Assembly: GCA_965644295.1 (NCBI GenBank)
Contig: CBFFRP010000046.1
Location: 1-64,000, forward strand
Source of the DNA: Paraphysomonas bandaiensis
Lineage: Eukaryota; Chrysophyceae
Length of the DNA stretch: 64,000 nt
Direction: 5' to 3'
The position numbers were made by a program, and so were the translations under genes. Positions 34,243-44,982 of the stretch are shown one piece after another (position 1 is the stretch's first letter; each line of letters starts with the position of its first letter). The notes under the pieces were generated by a model that was not told the DNA's origin, did not search any database, and was given only the letters and a program-made list of their open reading frames with translations.

Positions 34243-36508
34243 CATATGTGAAGCTCTATGGGTTTTTTCCTCATCTAAAAACCCCTAGTGTGAAGCCAAA
34301 AGCTTCACATATGCCTCGAATACGGACAAATATATAGTAGATAATCATATTCAATGCATATGTGAAGCTTTAGGCTTCACACAAAAACTGGCACTTTTAT
34401 ATAATAAAAATACTATTTTACAGGGAAATAGCCACTTTATTAATTGTAAAACACTGTTAGAATACTCTACTATTCTCCTCGAACATGACAGCCGTTAGTG
34501 GCATATATTAATATTCGACCATACTTACTGCAAACATGAGTGAGACAGACTCAGACAGGAAGTAAGAGTTACCTCATAGGGGAAGAGGAAGTGGCCGTAT
34601 ACGCCGACAGCGTGTTGTATCTGTTGACTCCAATGCTGATAATGTATCTGACTATATGAAGAAACGAACTAAAGCAGAGATGAAAGCAGCATACAAGCAA
34701 AGGTTGGCCATATTACTGTGTGGTGTAAAACAGAGTACCCTGAAGCTCTGATGATGATGAAAATTTGAAGATTCCATTCCCGAAAGACATCTGTCTGATT
34801 ACTTTGGCCATATGTAGAACTCAGCAAAGGCAATAGATGACTACAAGAAAGACATCAATGAACTGAAGAAGAAAAAACTCAAAAAGAAGAAGGGGTTTAA
34901 AGTCCGTTAACAATGAATGACTGTACGATTTTAGCGACGAAGATGATGTTAATGGTACCATTGCAGGCAGTTGGTCCGATATCTTGTTCATGTGGGAATA
35001 TTTTGTACTGATGTGGAATTTGATGAGTAGATCTGATTCAGTAGCTTCCTTGATGATTTAACTTTTTGACTGGAAAGGTGACTCAATGCTTGTTCAAGAC
35101 CAAGGACACAAAGCGGACAGGAAAGTCAGTGACAAAAAAGGGCATCATGCAAGACAATGAATGTAATGTGCAATGGTGGAAAACATTTAACTGACAAGAT
35201 GGTCAGATTATTCACTTCGTTCCAAAGGATTGGAGATTTACAGCCAGAATACCATTGATCTGTCTGTATGATTTATGGTTCTATGGAGATAGGGTGAGCT
35301 GAATAAGACCATATCGTCTCATAAGTCGTCGGTTTGACGTTTGACATACAGATGAGTGATGTTATTGCTTTTACTCGAGCTAGTACAGTGCGTGATGTCA
35401 TTTGTTAATACTATCGTGAGTGATAATGGGCTGCTGCCAGATGGATACAGCAACTTCAATAATGTTCCTGCACGTGCTAATAATGATGAATATATTCTAG
35501 TGTGCTGGATATAATTTTGAATTTCGTACGTAGCTTGTACAATGAAATCTGCATGTTGAATCGTGTACGGCATTGATAAATGATAGTTCTTTAATTTTAA
35601 GTAGTGCATATCAAAAGCTACAATTTCTTAGCTACAACAGCACCGTCATCTTGATAACTAGTAAACAACTCTACACGGTATGATCTTATACATACACACA
35701 CATCTTATATACGACAACACCTTCATACATACATACATACATACATACACATCTTATCTACGACATCACCTTAATCTTGATGAATGATATATGTAAACTT
35801 CAGTCATATTTACAGGACACAACAGATCATTACGAGTGATACAGCATTAGGAGTCATATGGTCGACAGGCTCTTCACTGGTTGGGTCGTAAGAGGCGTCC
35901 CTGTACCACATACATACACTCTCACCACCCCCACAACTCATCCACACTCTCATATTACTCATATGCTATCCTTATAGAGGAAGTCCTCATATGGATGATC
36001 ACCACCAGCTCCACTAACAACATCGTCACAGTCTTCTAACGGATACTATGCTTCCACAGCTCCATTAATGCAGATACACCATATAAAATAACATACTCAG
36101 GAGCGCATTAGTGGTGAACGCTTCTGGTTCAGTTATATGACTATTCAGGGTGCTCCATGCGGTCTATGCATGTATGTGTGTGTGGGTGTTCTGTATGTAT
36201 ATGTGTGTATCTGCTGCGGTATTATTCATGTGATCATACGAGTCTCTCTCCTCATGAGGAGCACACACCACTATACACCACTATGACCACACACTGTTGA
36301 TAGTCCTCACTCGTGTCTGTGAGTAGAGGCAGCAGCAGAGCCTCTGAATCATGTACTCATATATGCATATATCCACATCACATTCACTTCGAAGTGAGCC
36401 AGAGATATACACTCTTATACGCACACGTATACCAATGTATTCCATATACACAGTATACAGAGAATACGTAGCTTCACAGTTGTAGCAAAAAGCTTCACAT
36501 ATGCACTC
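34243..36508. mobile_element. Element bounded by GCATATGTGAAGCT inverted repeats (decayed)
   Basis: GCATATGTGAAGCT occurs at 34243 and about 34357 and in inverted orientation at about 34302-34315 and 36495-36508. The outer copies are flanked by ACT on both sides, a possible 3-bp target duplication. The pair at 34243-34315 also forms a complete 73-bp palindrome-like element, so a small MITE may be nested beside a larger element. The interior has a decayed lysine-rich reading frame starting near 34535 (MSETDSDRK then stop) that I cannot assign. A (TATG)n array lies directly outside each end. Confidence 0.55.
35810..36400 (-). pseudogene. Possible relic of a multi-exon gene
   Basis: On minus, several short segments look coding and lie between plausible splice sites: one ending ICCVL and stop at 35810-35812 and containing DASYDPTSEEPVDHMTPNA; one with CDDVVSGAGGDHPYEDFLYK (about 35975-36035); one with TAWSTLNSHITEPEAFTTNA (about 36105-36170). 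The middle and last segments cannot be joined in frame with a GT-AG intron, so the gene is broken or misread. No family is recognised. It lies inside the bounds of the inverted-repeat element, so it may be captured host sequence. Confidence 0.25.
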
Positions 36509-36510
36509 AT

Positions 36511-36512
<2 letters not shown>

Positions 36513-36542
<30 letters not shown>

Positions 36543-36760
36543 TGTATGTATGTATGTATGTATGTATGTATGTATGTATGTATGTATGTATGTATGTATG
36601 TATGTATGTATGTATGTATGTATGTATGTATGTATGTATGTATGTATGTATGTATGTATGTATGTATGTATGTATGTATGTATGTATGTATGTATGTATG
36701 TATGTATGTATGTATGTATGTATGTATGTATGTATGTATGTATGTATGTATGTATGTATG
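36513..36760. repeat. Perfect (TATG)62 array
   Basis: 248 bp, exactly 62 units, ending 47 bp before the MAPR start codon and starting just outside the inverted-repeat element. In one frame it reads through into the MAPR coding sequence without a stop. Confidence 0.97.
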
Positions 36761-36807
36761 GTGGTCTTGTTATTGTTGTTATTATTTTGTTCTCTGTCGA
36801 TATCAAC

Positions 36808-37881
36808 ATGAACAAAGAGGATCTCCCTCCCGAACTCCTCAATCAACTCTCTTCCGATGATTCCGATGTGTCTCTCGGTAAAGTCTCTATCAGCGATCTG
36901 CTGCTCCTCCTTCAATCTCGTATCCAATCAGATTATAACACTATCATCTCAAGTAATTTCATTGGCACTGGGAATGAGATTCAAGATATCTTCCACTTCA
37001 TCAATGAGGGGAATGTAGTCATCATCACAGGCATTATAACACTAACGCTGATTATGATGGGTATCATTCATATGCTCATGTCAAGCAGTGTATCCACCCC
37101 TGTGAAGGCATCTACTGAAGATGAAGATGAGGAGATTGTATTAAGAGACTTCACCATACAACAGTTACGTGAGTTTGATGGTGTTGAGAACAAGAAGATC
37201 TACATCGCTCTTAAGGGTGATGTGTATGATGTTACATGTGCAAAGGAATATTATGGACCAGAGAGTACATATCACTGTTTTGCTGGACGAGATGCATCAC
37301 GTGCAATGGCGAAACTGTCGTTTGATGAGGAAGAGCTCAGCAATCCCCGTATTGATGATTTGGGACCATTCGAACGGGACGTACTTGAGAACTGGGTCGA
37401 TAAATTCAAGTTCCTAAAGAACTATGTGGTAGTAGGCCGTCTAGTCTATCCTGCTACAGACCGTGTGTTTACTTTATCTGAATTACGTCAGTACACTGGT
37501 GACAAAACTGTGGAAGATGAGTCCACGGGTGGCACATCTTCAGGCCGAATTCACCAGGAAATTCTGATGGCAGTGAAGGGGAAAGTCTATGATGTGTCTT
37601 TCGGAGGCACCGACATGTACGGACCAGGGTGTCCGTATCACTTATTTGCGGGGAGAGATGCTTCTCGTGCGCTTGCTAAAATGTCGTTCAATCCTGAGGA
37701 TATTGAAACGCGTGATCTCTCTGACCTCACTGCCGAGCAACTCAAGGTACTAGATGATTGGGACGACAAGTTCGCCAACAAGAAGAAATACCCCGTTGTG
37801 GGACGTCTAGTCGGCGGAGACAGCTCAAACGCCGAAACAGCGGCCGCACAGGCGATTAATAATAAGCTCGCGAAGCAGTAG
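36808..37881 (+). CDS. Membrane-anchored protein with two tandem MAPR/PGRMC (cytochrome b5-like) domains
   Basis: Single exon, 357 aa from the ATG at 36808. Residues about 70-92 form one TM segment (NVVIITGIITLTLIMMGIIHML). Two MAPR domains follow, about residues 112-215 (FTIQQLREFDG...YIALKGDVYDVT...YYGPESTYHCFAGRDASRAM) and 226-340 (FTLSELRQYTG...LMAVKGKVYDVS...MYGPGCPYHLFAGRDASRAL). Each keeps the YGP...Y..FAGRDASRA-LAK/MAK core with the tyrosines that bind heme in PGRMC1. Human PGRMC proteins have one such domain. Probable ER membrane heme-binding factor linked to P450 or sterol metabolism; function is inferred from family only. The same frame is open upstream through (TATG)62 and a hydrophobic stretch, so a longer N-terminus is possible though unlikely. 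Intronless, unlike its neighbours. Confidence 0.9.
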   Translation: MNKEDLPPELLNQLSSDDSDVSLGKVSISDLLLLLQSRIQSDYNTIISSNFIGTGNEIQDIFHFINEGNVVIITGIITLTLIMMGIIHMLMSSSVSTPVKASTEDEDEEIVLRDFTIQQLREFDGVENKKIYIALKGDVYDVTCAKEYYGPESTYHCFAGRDASRAMAKLSFDEEELSNPRIDDLGPFERDVLENWVDKFKFLKNYVVVGRLVYPATDRVFTLSELRQYTGDKTVEDESTGGTSSGRIHQEILMAVKGKVYDVSFGGTDMYGPGCPYHLFAGRDASRALAKMSFNPEDIETRDLSDLTAEQLKVLDDWDDKFANKKKYPVVGRLVGGDSSNAETAAAQAINNKLAKQ

Positions 37882-38869
37882 ATGCATTCAATGTAAGATA
37901 GACGGTAGTATGAGAACTGAAGAAATCAATGGTAATACTTAATTGTAAGCCTCATTGAATTGAAACGCTGATGTGAAAACGTGGAGTTTGTGGTAAGATC
38001 TAGGTTCTACTAGATGGCACTTCCTTGCCCCTTAGTATTTCAGTTTCCCACTGATAATAATGATAGCTAAACATGTAACAATGAAGCTATTCGATTCTGT
38101 AGATGATAAAAAATATATTCCTATACCCTTTATTCACGTGTTTTAAAATATTCGTAAATGACGATAGGATTGAATATGTCACTGGACACTGGAGATAACA
38201 TATCGCTGCCTAACCATTAGTATTACAGAAATTATCATATATTAACTCTCTGAAACAAATTGTAATTATGAAACTACTGGCTTCATTATTATGATTCTGC
38301 TACACCTGCTTCCGTTTATCTCGTATTTGTCAGTAGTAGTGAATGTCATTTTATTAGTAATAGGCACTTAAGAGCCAGTGGTTAAGTCTGATTCCTATTA
38401 TTTAACGCTACAGAAGCTGCTTGTGTGTCAACGCAAACACGAAGGTGCAACCGCGTTTGCTCTATCACTCAAAGCCAACGCAGTGAGCAAACAGAATGTT
38501 GGTATACCATCTGCTATCTTCAGGATTTTTGATCTTTTAGTCCTTAAGGTGAATAGCCCGGATGTTTGACCCAAAACCCCGGGTGTCCTTGAAGTGGGCC
38601 CATTCTCGGATGACTATGAGTGGGCAGAAAATGCTAGTTTTGCGGAGAAATATCTCAGATTCTCTCCGGTACTTATCCCCCAGAACACCACGAAAATGTG
38701 TTGAGGGTTTTCGTCAGCCAATCTCAGATATCACTGTATGTCGCACTTGAATTATCACCGCTACTTGAAGAATACAGTAGTTGAAAACTGTAGTACATGA
38801 ATTAATGATATGATATATGAAATATGTTAGTGAACTGCAGTATATTTACTGTATATGGAGGGCCTGGTT
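37882..38869. other. Convergent intergenic region
   Basis: About 1 kb. Mostly AT-rich; a GC-richer island at about 38420-38740 contains short frames on both strands but no continuous ORF or recognisable protein. It might be a very old gene or transposon remnant. Confidence 0.35.
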
Positions 38870-38876
38870 ACGATTT

Positions 38877-38993
38877 ATGGCCTGTTAATGGGTGCCCAGT
38901 TCACGGCAATTAAAACGACACTACCGTTAATGGATCATTATTTATTGGCCATTAATTTCATTACCATTAATGGTTACCAGATTCTAGTATAAG
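38877..38993. repeat. Decayed hAT-related MITE
   Basis: About 117 bp bounded by CTGGTTACGATTTATGG and an inverted CCATTAATGGTTACCAG (13 of 17 positions match). Interior contains ATTGGCCATTAAT and CCGTTAATGG, the same words as the subterminal repeats of the hAT element at 23810. No target-site duplication survives. Confidence 0.6.
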
Positions 38994-39509
38994 ATCGTGA
39001 CTATATCTAGATTTGATAATATTGGCTTAGTGAATACTATAAGTTTAGTGAATAACAAAGAATGATAAGATATGTTCAGTGACTGAATATACACCATCAT
39101 ATTTTCAGTTTCGGATAATTTTTGATGAATACAGCAGTTTAAGGTGAAATTCATATTGTTAATAATGATGTAACTGAGTGTAAAATCATAACAGTCTACG
39201 ATAGTAAATTATTGGTTGGTCGTAGTGACGGAATCAACGTTGCGACCTTTCATAAATGGTGAGAAATATTTTTCACCATTTTAATTATTTGAGAGTGGTA
39301 TTTACAGAGTTCAGTTAACCTACTTAGACAAGCGATAAATTCTCCTGATAAATTATGTGTTATGGACTTGGTAAGAATTAGTGTAACTTTTACAAAATTT
39401 GATTTTCTAGTTTTAACCGTAAATAGTTAATTAATGCTTCCGAAGAATATTAGTTACACACTAAATTACGTATTCCAACAACATAGTGACCCTCCTTCAA
39501 GGTAGATTA
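38994..39509. other. 3' flank of the SEL1L-like gene
   Basis: 516 bp AT-rich sequence without recognisable features. Confidence 0.35.
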
Positions 39510-42500
39510 TTACAGTTTCCCTACGAGCAGCCATCTAACCACCCATCCTAAAAAGCTATTTACATTTCGCATCATATAACTCTTCTCACACTCAGTGGCC
39601 ACCCAATTCAAAGTCTTTGCAACAATCAGCATGGATTGATGCATATCGTTAGAGTCCGACTGTAGTACATGGTCATAATACCGCTTTGCCCGCACGATAT
39701 TAATACCACCCGTTCCGATACCAAAGTGATACATCATTCCACATTGCAGACTTCCAAGTGCACTGCCCATTGCGCTGGCCTTAGAAAACCACCACAAGGC
39801 AGCTTGTCCCCTCAGCGTCAGTAACTTTTCCTCCTTATCGTAGTCGATGTAAGGGCGGTGACTATTTGAAAATTTACTCGAAGGCACCATTTGGGTGACA
39901 CCCTTCAACATGTACGAGTCACGACTGCGCAGAATATGGCTGCCCAAAGACTGAGCGCTTTCAGCGTTTCCTTGAGAGGCTGATAGAGCAAGCTGTCGAA
40001 CAAGCAGGCGCTCGTACATTTCTGAAGTTGATACAACCGCCCCCCCTTGAACTTGAATCAAGGAAGCTTCACTTTGACCGAAAAGACGACTTTCAGATTC
40101 ATCATTCAGTTTCCGCCTCAAAATAAAGGCAGTATTACTTTGGGATACTTCATAGCCTGGATCAAACATAAAGAAAGTAGAAATTCATGTCGTATTGTAC
40201 TACCTAATTCGCCACTATGAAGATAACAAAGAACACTACGCTCATAGTACTTTTCTATGCCAGTGCTTTGACCCTAAAGACAGATGCACATTCGTTTAAG
40301 TATTATCTAGATTAAGTTCATACTTACATGAACGTATTGGTTAAATCCTATTAAAAAGTGGTCACATTAGAAAGAAAAAAGTCATTGAAACACTGTCTAC
40401 CTCTTCTTAGCCATCCAACCCACGGACCAACATCATTAGCGGCAGAAAGGTAAGTCAGAGCTTCAGTTGGAGACCTCACCACACCTTTCCCCTGCATCCA
40501 ATCAAATACTCTACACTACGAATACATGCTTACCTGTAAATGCATATTTCCAAGAGCTAATACAGAGTCAAAATGACCAAATTTTGTAGCCGCTGTAAGA
40601 TAAAATGATGCCGCTCTAACGACGTCCTCCTCCGTCCCTGCGACGAATTCACAAACAGTCTTAAACGATAATGCATACAATATACCAATTCCATTTTCCA
40701 AGCAGTAGCCGGCATTGAACCATGAGTCGCTATCCCCACCACTTTCAGTCGCCAGCAAAAAGTAGTGAAATGCCTTTGTCTATAATGCACATAATCAGTC
40801 CAGGCAGCACCGTCGACTCCAATGGATACCTTATTCATTGGTGCTTCATCGCCGTGCCCAAAAAAATAAACATAACCGAGTCCATTGAAAGCGCGTACTA
40901 GTCCCTTTGAAGCAGCCTCGTCATACAGCGCCACAGCACGGGACACATTTTTCGGTCCGCCTTCGCCTTTTAGAAGCATGGCAGCAGCTCCGCACATTGC
41001 ATGCTCGTTTCCAGCAGCAGCCGCATTGTTGTACAACTCCAGTGCGCGCACCTGAACATGACATAAATTGGACGAATGAGGTCAACGATTACGAAATATG
41101 CACCTGGTCACGAGGCAAGCCCCTGGCACCGTAGTAATACATCTCGCCCAATGATAACATCGAAGGAACGTGGCCCTGTACGTATTTATACACTGCAGTT
41201 TAGGTGCTATAAATAGTCCTACCTCTTCCGCTTGGACAGTAAGGAGCTGTATCTGTTCGTCATCAGAACCAGAGTTACCTTTAACCACCTCCTTTTCCGT
41301 CATGTCTGTCAGCTTATCTTCCTGCAGCAAAACTGAGATAGCCCTCGCAATTGATAAAGTGCCCACCTCAAGTATTGGTTGACCGCCGACTTTATGGTAT
41401 TCTTCAGCTGATACAACCGATGCCATCTGGGCATATAGACTGGCTATCTCCGGACAAGCATCAAGAGATTTTACACCGGAACGGTATCTATGTTTGCTTA
41501 ATTTGTGATAATAATATCATAGTGCCTTACCTTTTAGCAAGTGCCAATTGTGCCTCTCCATGCCCATCTTGCGCAGCCAAAAAAAGAAAACCAGTGGATA
41601 AATGAGAAAACGGGTCTGCCATATTGTTTCCTGCTTCGCCCATATATCGAAGAGAAAAAACACTAGTGTGGGGCTCCATTTCGAAAGCAGCTACGAAACA
41701 TTAGGAACATAAGAACACAAAACGTAAACCTCACCTCCTTGTCGGGATCGAATGTTGTGATCTCTATTCGTTAGACCCATCTGAGAATAAGGCAACGGTG
41801 CGACTGAAGTGCTATTTTGCACCACTCCGAGTGAGGTTCTCATAAACTCAGAAAGCCGGAACACGAAGTTTATGTCCACCCAGTAATTTCCATCCACGCG
41901 GACCCCTCTCGTTATACCTGCAACCAAATCAGTGGACACAACAGCCTCGATCTAATCAGCAATACCTTGCTCGTTATATACGTGCTTTTCCACAGGGGCT
42001 GGAATAAGCTCAATAATTCGCTGCAAAAAACATCTTCCGGCCGGACTCGACAAATCCATGCCAAGCGGCCCTAGTCCAACAGCTGTGGATACCATCGTCG
42101 ACAAGGGAACAAAGGCTTGGGAGTGGCCGTTCTGAGCAGCCAGAAGCAGGCCAATCGCACACTTAACTTGATCACTCAGGAAAGCTTCGTCGATAGGACC
42201 ACAGTTGAGCTCGTCTGGATCAGAGAAGGCAGTAGCAGTGTGGTACTTCTGGTCTCTAGGAGAGAACTCCTCGATGCCACAAGAAGACTGAGACACTTCA
42301 GACCCGAATCCAATCAGCATGGACCACTTGTAAAGGCTCTCTATGTGGCCAAGAGAACTGGCTTCCGCATACATATCAAGCCTTTCTGCTGGAGGAAGGC
42401 AATCTGTCACAGCAGAGTCAATGCGATCTAGAAGATTCTGCAATTGATCTGAGGTCTCTTTGGAAGGAGAAGATGGCAAAATATCATAGCTAGTACTTTC

Positions 42501-44327
42501 GCAGGCTGTACCCGAACACTTTGCTTGCAAACTTCCAACCAAGTTAACTCCAGAGAGTGGCCGAGGATCAATTTTAGGATGCGTCTGAACAAAGGATAGC
42601 GCGATGTCAACTGGACGAGTTAATATCTCGTATTGAGAACTCGAGGAATGCATAGCCAGTGCTTTCACATTAGCAGTAGTCAATGCTGAGTCCCAAACCA
42701 CAACATCTGCCGCAAATCCCCTTGGACCTAAACCAGTCATTTAATGAAAAGACATACACATGTCATGTACTTTTTACACACCAGCATGAGACGGATCACA
42801 AAAAAGCCGTAGAGGAAACGAATTCGGAATTACGATGTCTGTATAAGTAAGTGCGACATCTAGAACACCGTTCTGATACACGCTGACAGCGTAGGCACCA
42901 GGTTTCTCTGTTCGTTCAAAGTTATGTGACAATAGCATAACCAAATCATGATTGGCTAACTCACCCGTGGTGCTGTTGCGCATTACAAAAGTGAGGTGGA
43001 CCCACTTGCGTGTAGGTATATCCAGCACAGTATCAGAACCCAGATCAGGATTAGAGGGTGTTGACGCTCTTATAGCGATTCTGCTGGTAGATGGCAGCAG
43101 CCAAGCAGAAGGGGTTCTAAATTCTTATTAAGAGACCGACTCAAATTAATACGTTATAATAACCTGTTGGGATCAGTACCATCTCCTTTGTAAAAAAGGG
43201 TTCTAAATGACCCGGTCGGCCCCTGCGACATTCGTAGCCACATGCTAAGAGACCAAGATCCACTGATTGGAAGGAGATTGTGCGGTATCGTGATACCTCC
43301 TCCATTTTTTTGACCACTTAATGCGAGTACACCTCTATAATGTACCAATGGTTTGGGCGGAAATCGTTCCTCTACTACATTGTCATGTCTAATCCCGCCC
43401 ATATCATCTGCCGTGGACACCAGAGGTGCGATATTTTCTCCACAAACCTGGTACATGTTACGAATATACAACTACAACTAATAGTGTACCTTTACAGAAA
43501 GCGGATGCACAGAGGATGCAAGGGTCATAGAAGCAGTACGGACAATAAAAATATGGTATTCACCAGGACGAGATGGTCGGAATAGATACTGTCCACTCAG
43601 CACCTCTTTCTCGGAACTTGGGTGTGGTGTGCCAATTCCCACTTCTACAGACAACTTTCTCTCCTCTGAAGCATTTAACACCATTGAATAATATTCTTCA
43701 GAAACCTACTGCATAGTCAGCTGGCTGAACACAACTATTCAAATACTCACAGTTACTTCCAATGTTTTAGCGTCAATCCATTCTCCTACCGCCGATCCAA
43801 CTATTGGAGGATCCAACGCCAGCGCACTCTGTGTAAATTAATATAACGAAATACAATCGCAGCATGAAAATATAATGTACCGCTAGAGATGAAGCAGTTA
43901 GCAAATTCGGTTCATTTGTGTCTCTGTCAAATGAGATAATCAGCTTGCCATCTCTTGCCACCACACCCGATATACTAACAACACAGTGCTCTTCATCAAT
44001 ATCACAGTGAATAACTGTATAAGTGTGTGTATGTAGCGGATAGGAGTGATCTATGAGGTCACTATACGTCACATCACTCTCCTCATCGACTGAAAAGACA
44101 AGCGAATAGTTTCTCGGATCGTCACTGGAACTCCATTTGAGGGTCACGGTATCATAGACGCACATGTCAGCGGTGTTGAGAGTGGTGTTAAGGGTGTGCA
44201 TGTGTGTGTATGTGTGTGTATTAGTGTGGTTAGAGAGGTCTATAGATGAGAGAGGCATACGACGCCAGAATACATGCCCTGAGGTACAGTGAAGGGCTAG
44301 GAGGAGGAAGATGAGGGGTAGAGGCAT
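39510..44327 (-). CDS. SEL1L/HRD3-like ERAD protein with LamG-like domain
   Basis: Predicted ER-lumenal adaptor delivering misfolded proteins to the HRD1 ubiquitin ligase. Seventeen exons on minus: 44327-43881, 43828-43751, 43705-43490, 43447-43164, 43116-42782, 42727-41966, 41917-41735, 41690-41531, 41487-41223, 41175-41104, 41051-40830, 40779-40686, 40637-40534, 40491-40401, 40347-40328, 40273-40204, 40156-39510; 1349 aa, every junction in phase. N-terminal signal peptide MPLPLIFLLLALHCTSG. Residues about 275-480 form a concanavalin/LamG-like module (GITIPHNLLPISGSWSLSMW...KWVHLTFVMRN...PLRLFCDPS). Sel1 repeats fill about 570-1330 (MLSLGEMYYYGARGLPRDQ, AFNGLGYVYFFGHGD, WFNAGYCLENGIG). The segment GYEVSQSNTAFIL is almost the SEL1L/HRD3 signature. 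SEL1L is usually about 800 aa; the LamG part is extra. No clear C-terminal TM anchor is seen. A 20-nt microexon is at 40328-40347. Confidence 0.88.
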
Positions 44328-44982
44328 TGTGGTGGGTCTTTAGTTGAGTTGGAAGGGTGTTGAGTGCATGTAAGGGCCAGTGCTCTCAATGTATGTATGT
44401 GTATGTGCTATGAGCTCTGTGGATATGTGTGTATGTGTGTATTGTTCTTACAGCATCTTGCTTGCTGCTCTATGAAATACAGCACCACTACAGTGAGGCA
44501 GAGTACAGCAGTACAGTAGTACTTGTCAGTGTATTGTACAGACATACTCGTAGTAGAGTATGGTCGTATATATAGTGCAGTGTATATGTATATGTCGATA
44601 GGTGCATACTGTAGTATTGTGCAATGGTACGTTGTACTGCTCTACAGACTCTACAAAGCATACACGTGTACAGCAGTACATACATACATGATATACCGTA
44701 TACCGTATACCATTCAATCCAATCACACCGTAGTCTTGTCTGTATCCCTCACTGTATTCCGTCTCCCTCATTCATCATTCATTTCTATATATATATACAT
44801 GTACGTGTATGTGTGTATGTATGTATGTGTATGTGTGTGTGTATGTATGTGTGTGTGTATGTATGTGTGTGTGTATGTTATGGTAATGTTCCAGCTGTCC
44901 ACATACATACATCTACTCACCGGTCATTGTCACCATACACCTCAACTGTGCACGTAACCAGCCAGTGAGACACACTCCAATC
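44328..44982. promoter_or_regulatory. Divergent intergenic region, SEL1L-like / PELP1-like
   Basis: 655 bp shared 5' region. Contains GTATGTATGTATGTG and (TG)n/(TATG)n runs at about 44800-44880 and 44390-44450 and GTACAGTA-like words around 44500-44710. No defined promoter element. Confidence 0.45.

Noticed and set aside
38378-38750. GC-richer ORFs 38378-38569 and 38562-38750
   Set aside because: Overlap in different frames, no motif, no splice-linked continuation; perhaps an old remnant but not supportable as a gene.
38869-39001. 8-bp target duplication around the MITE at 38877
   Set aside because: Flanking octamers do not match, so no duplication can be claimed.
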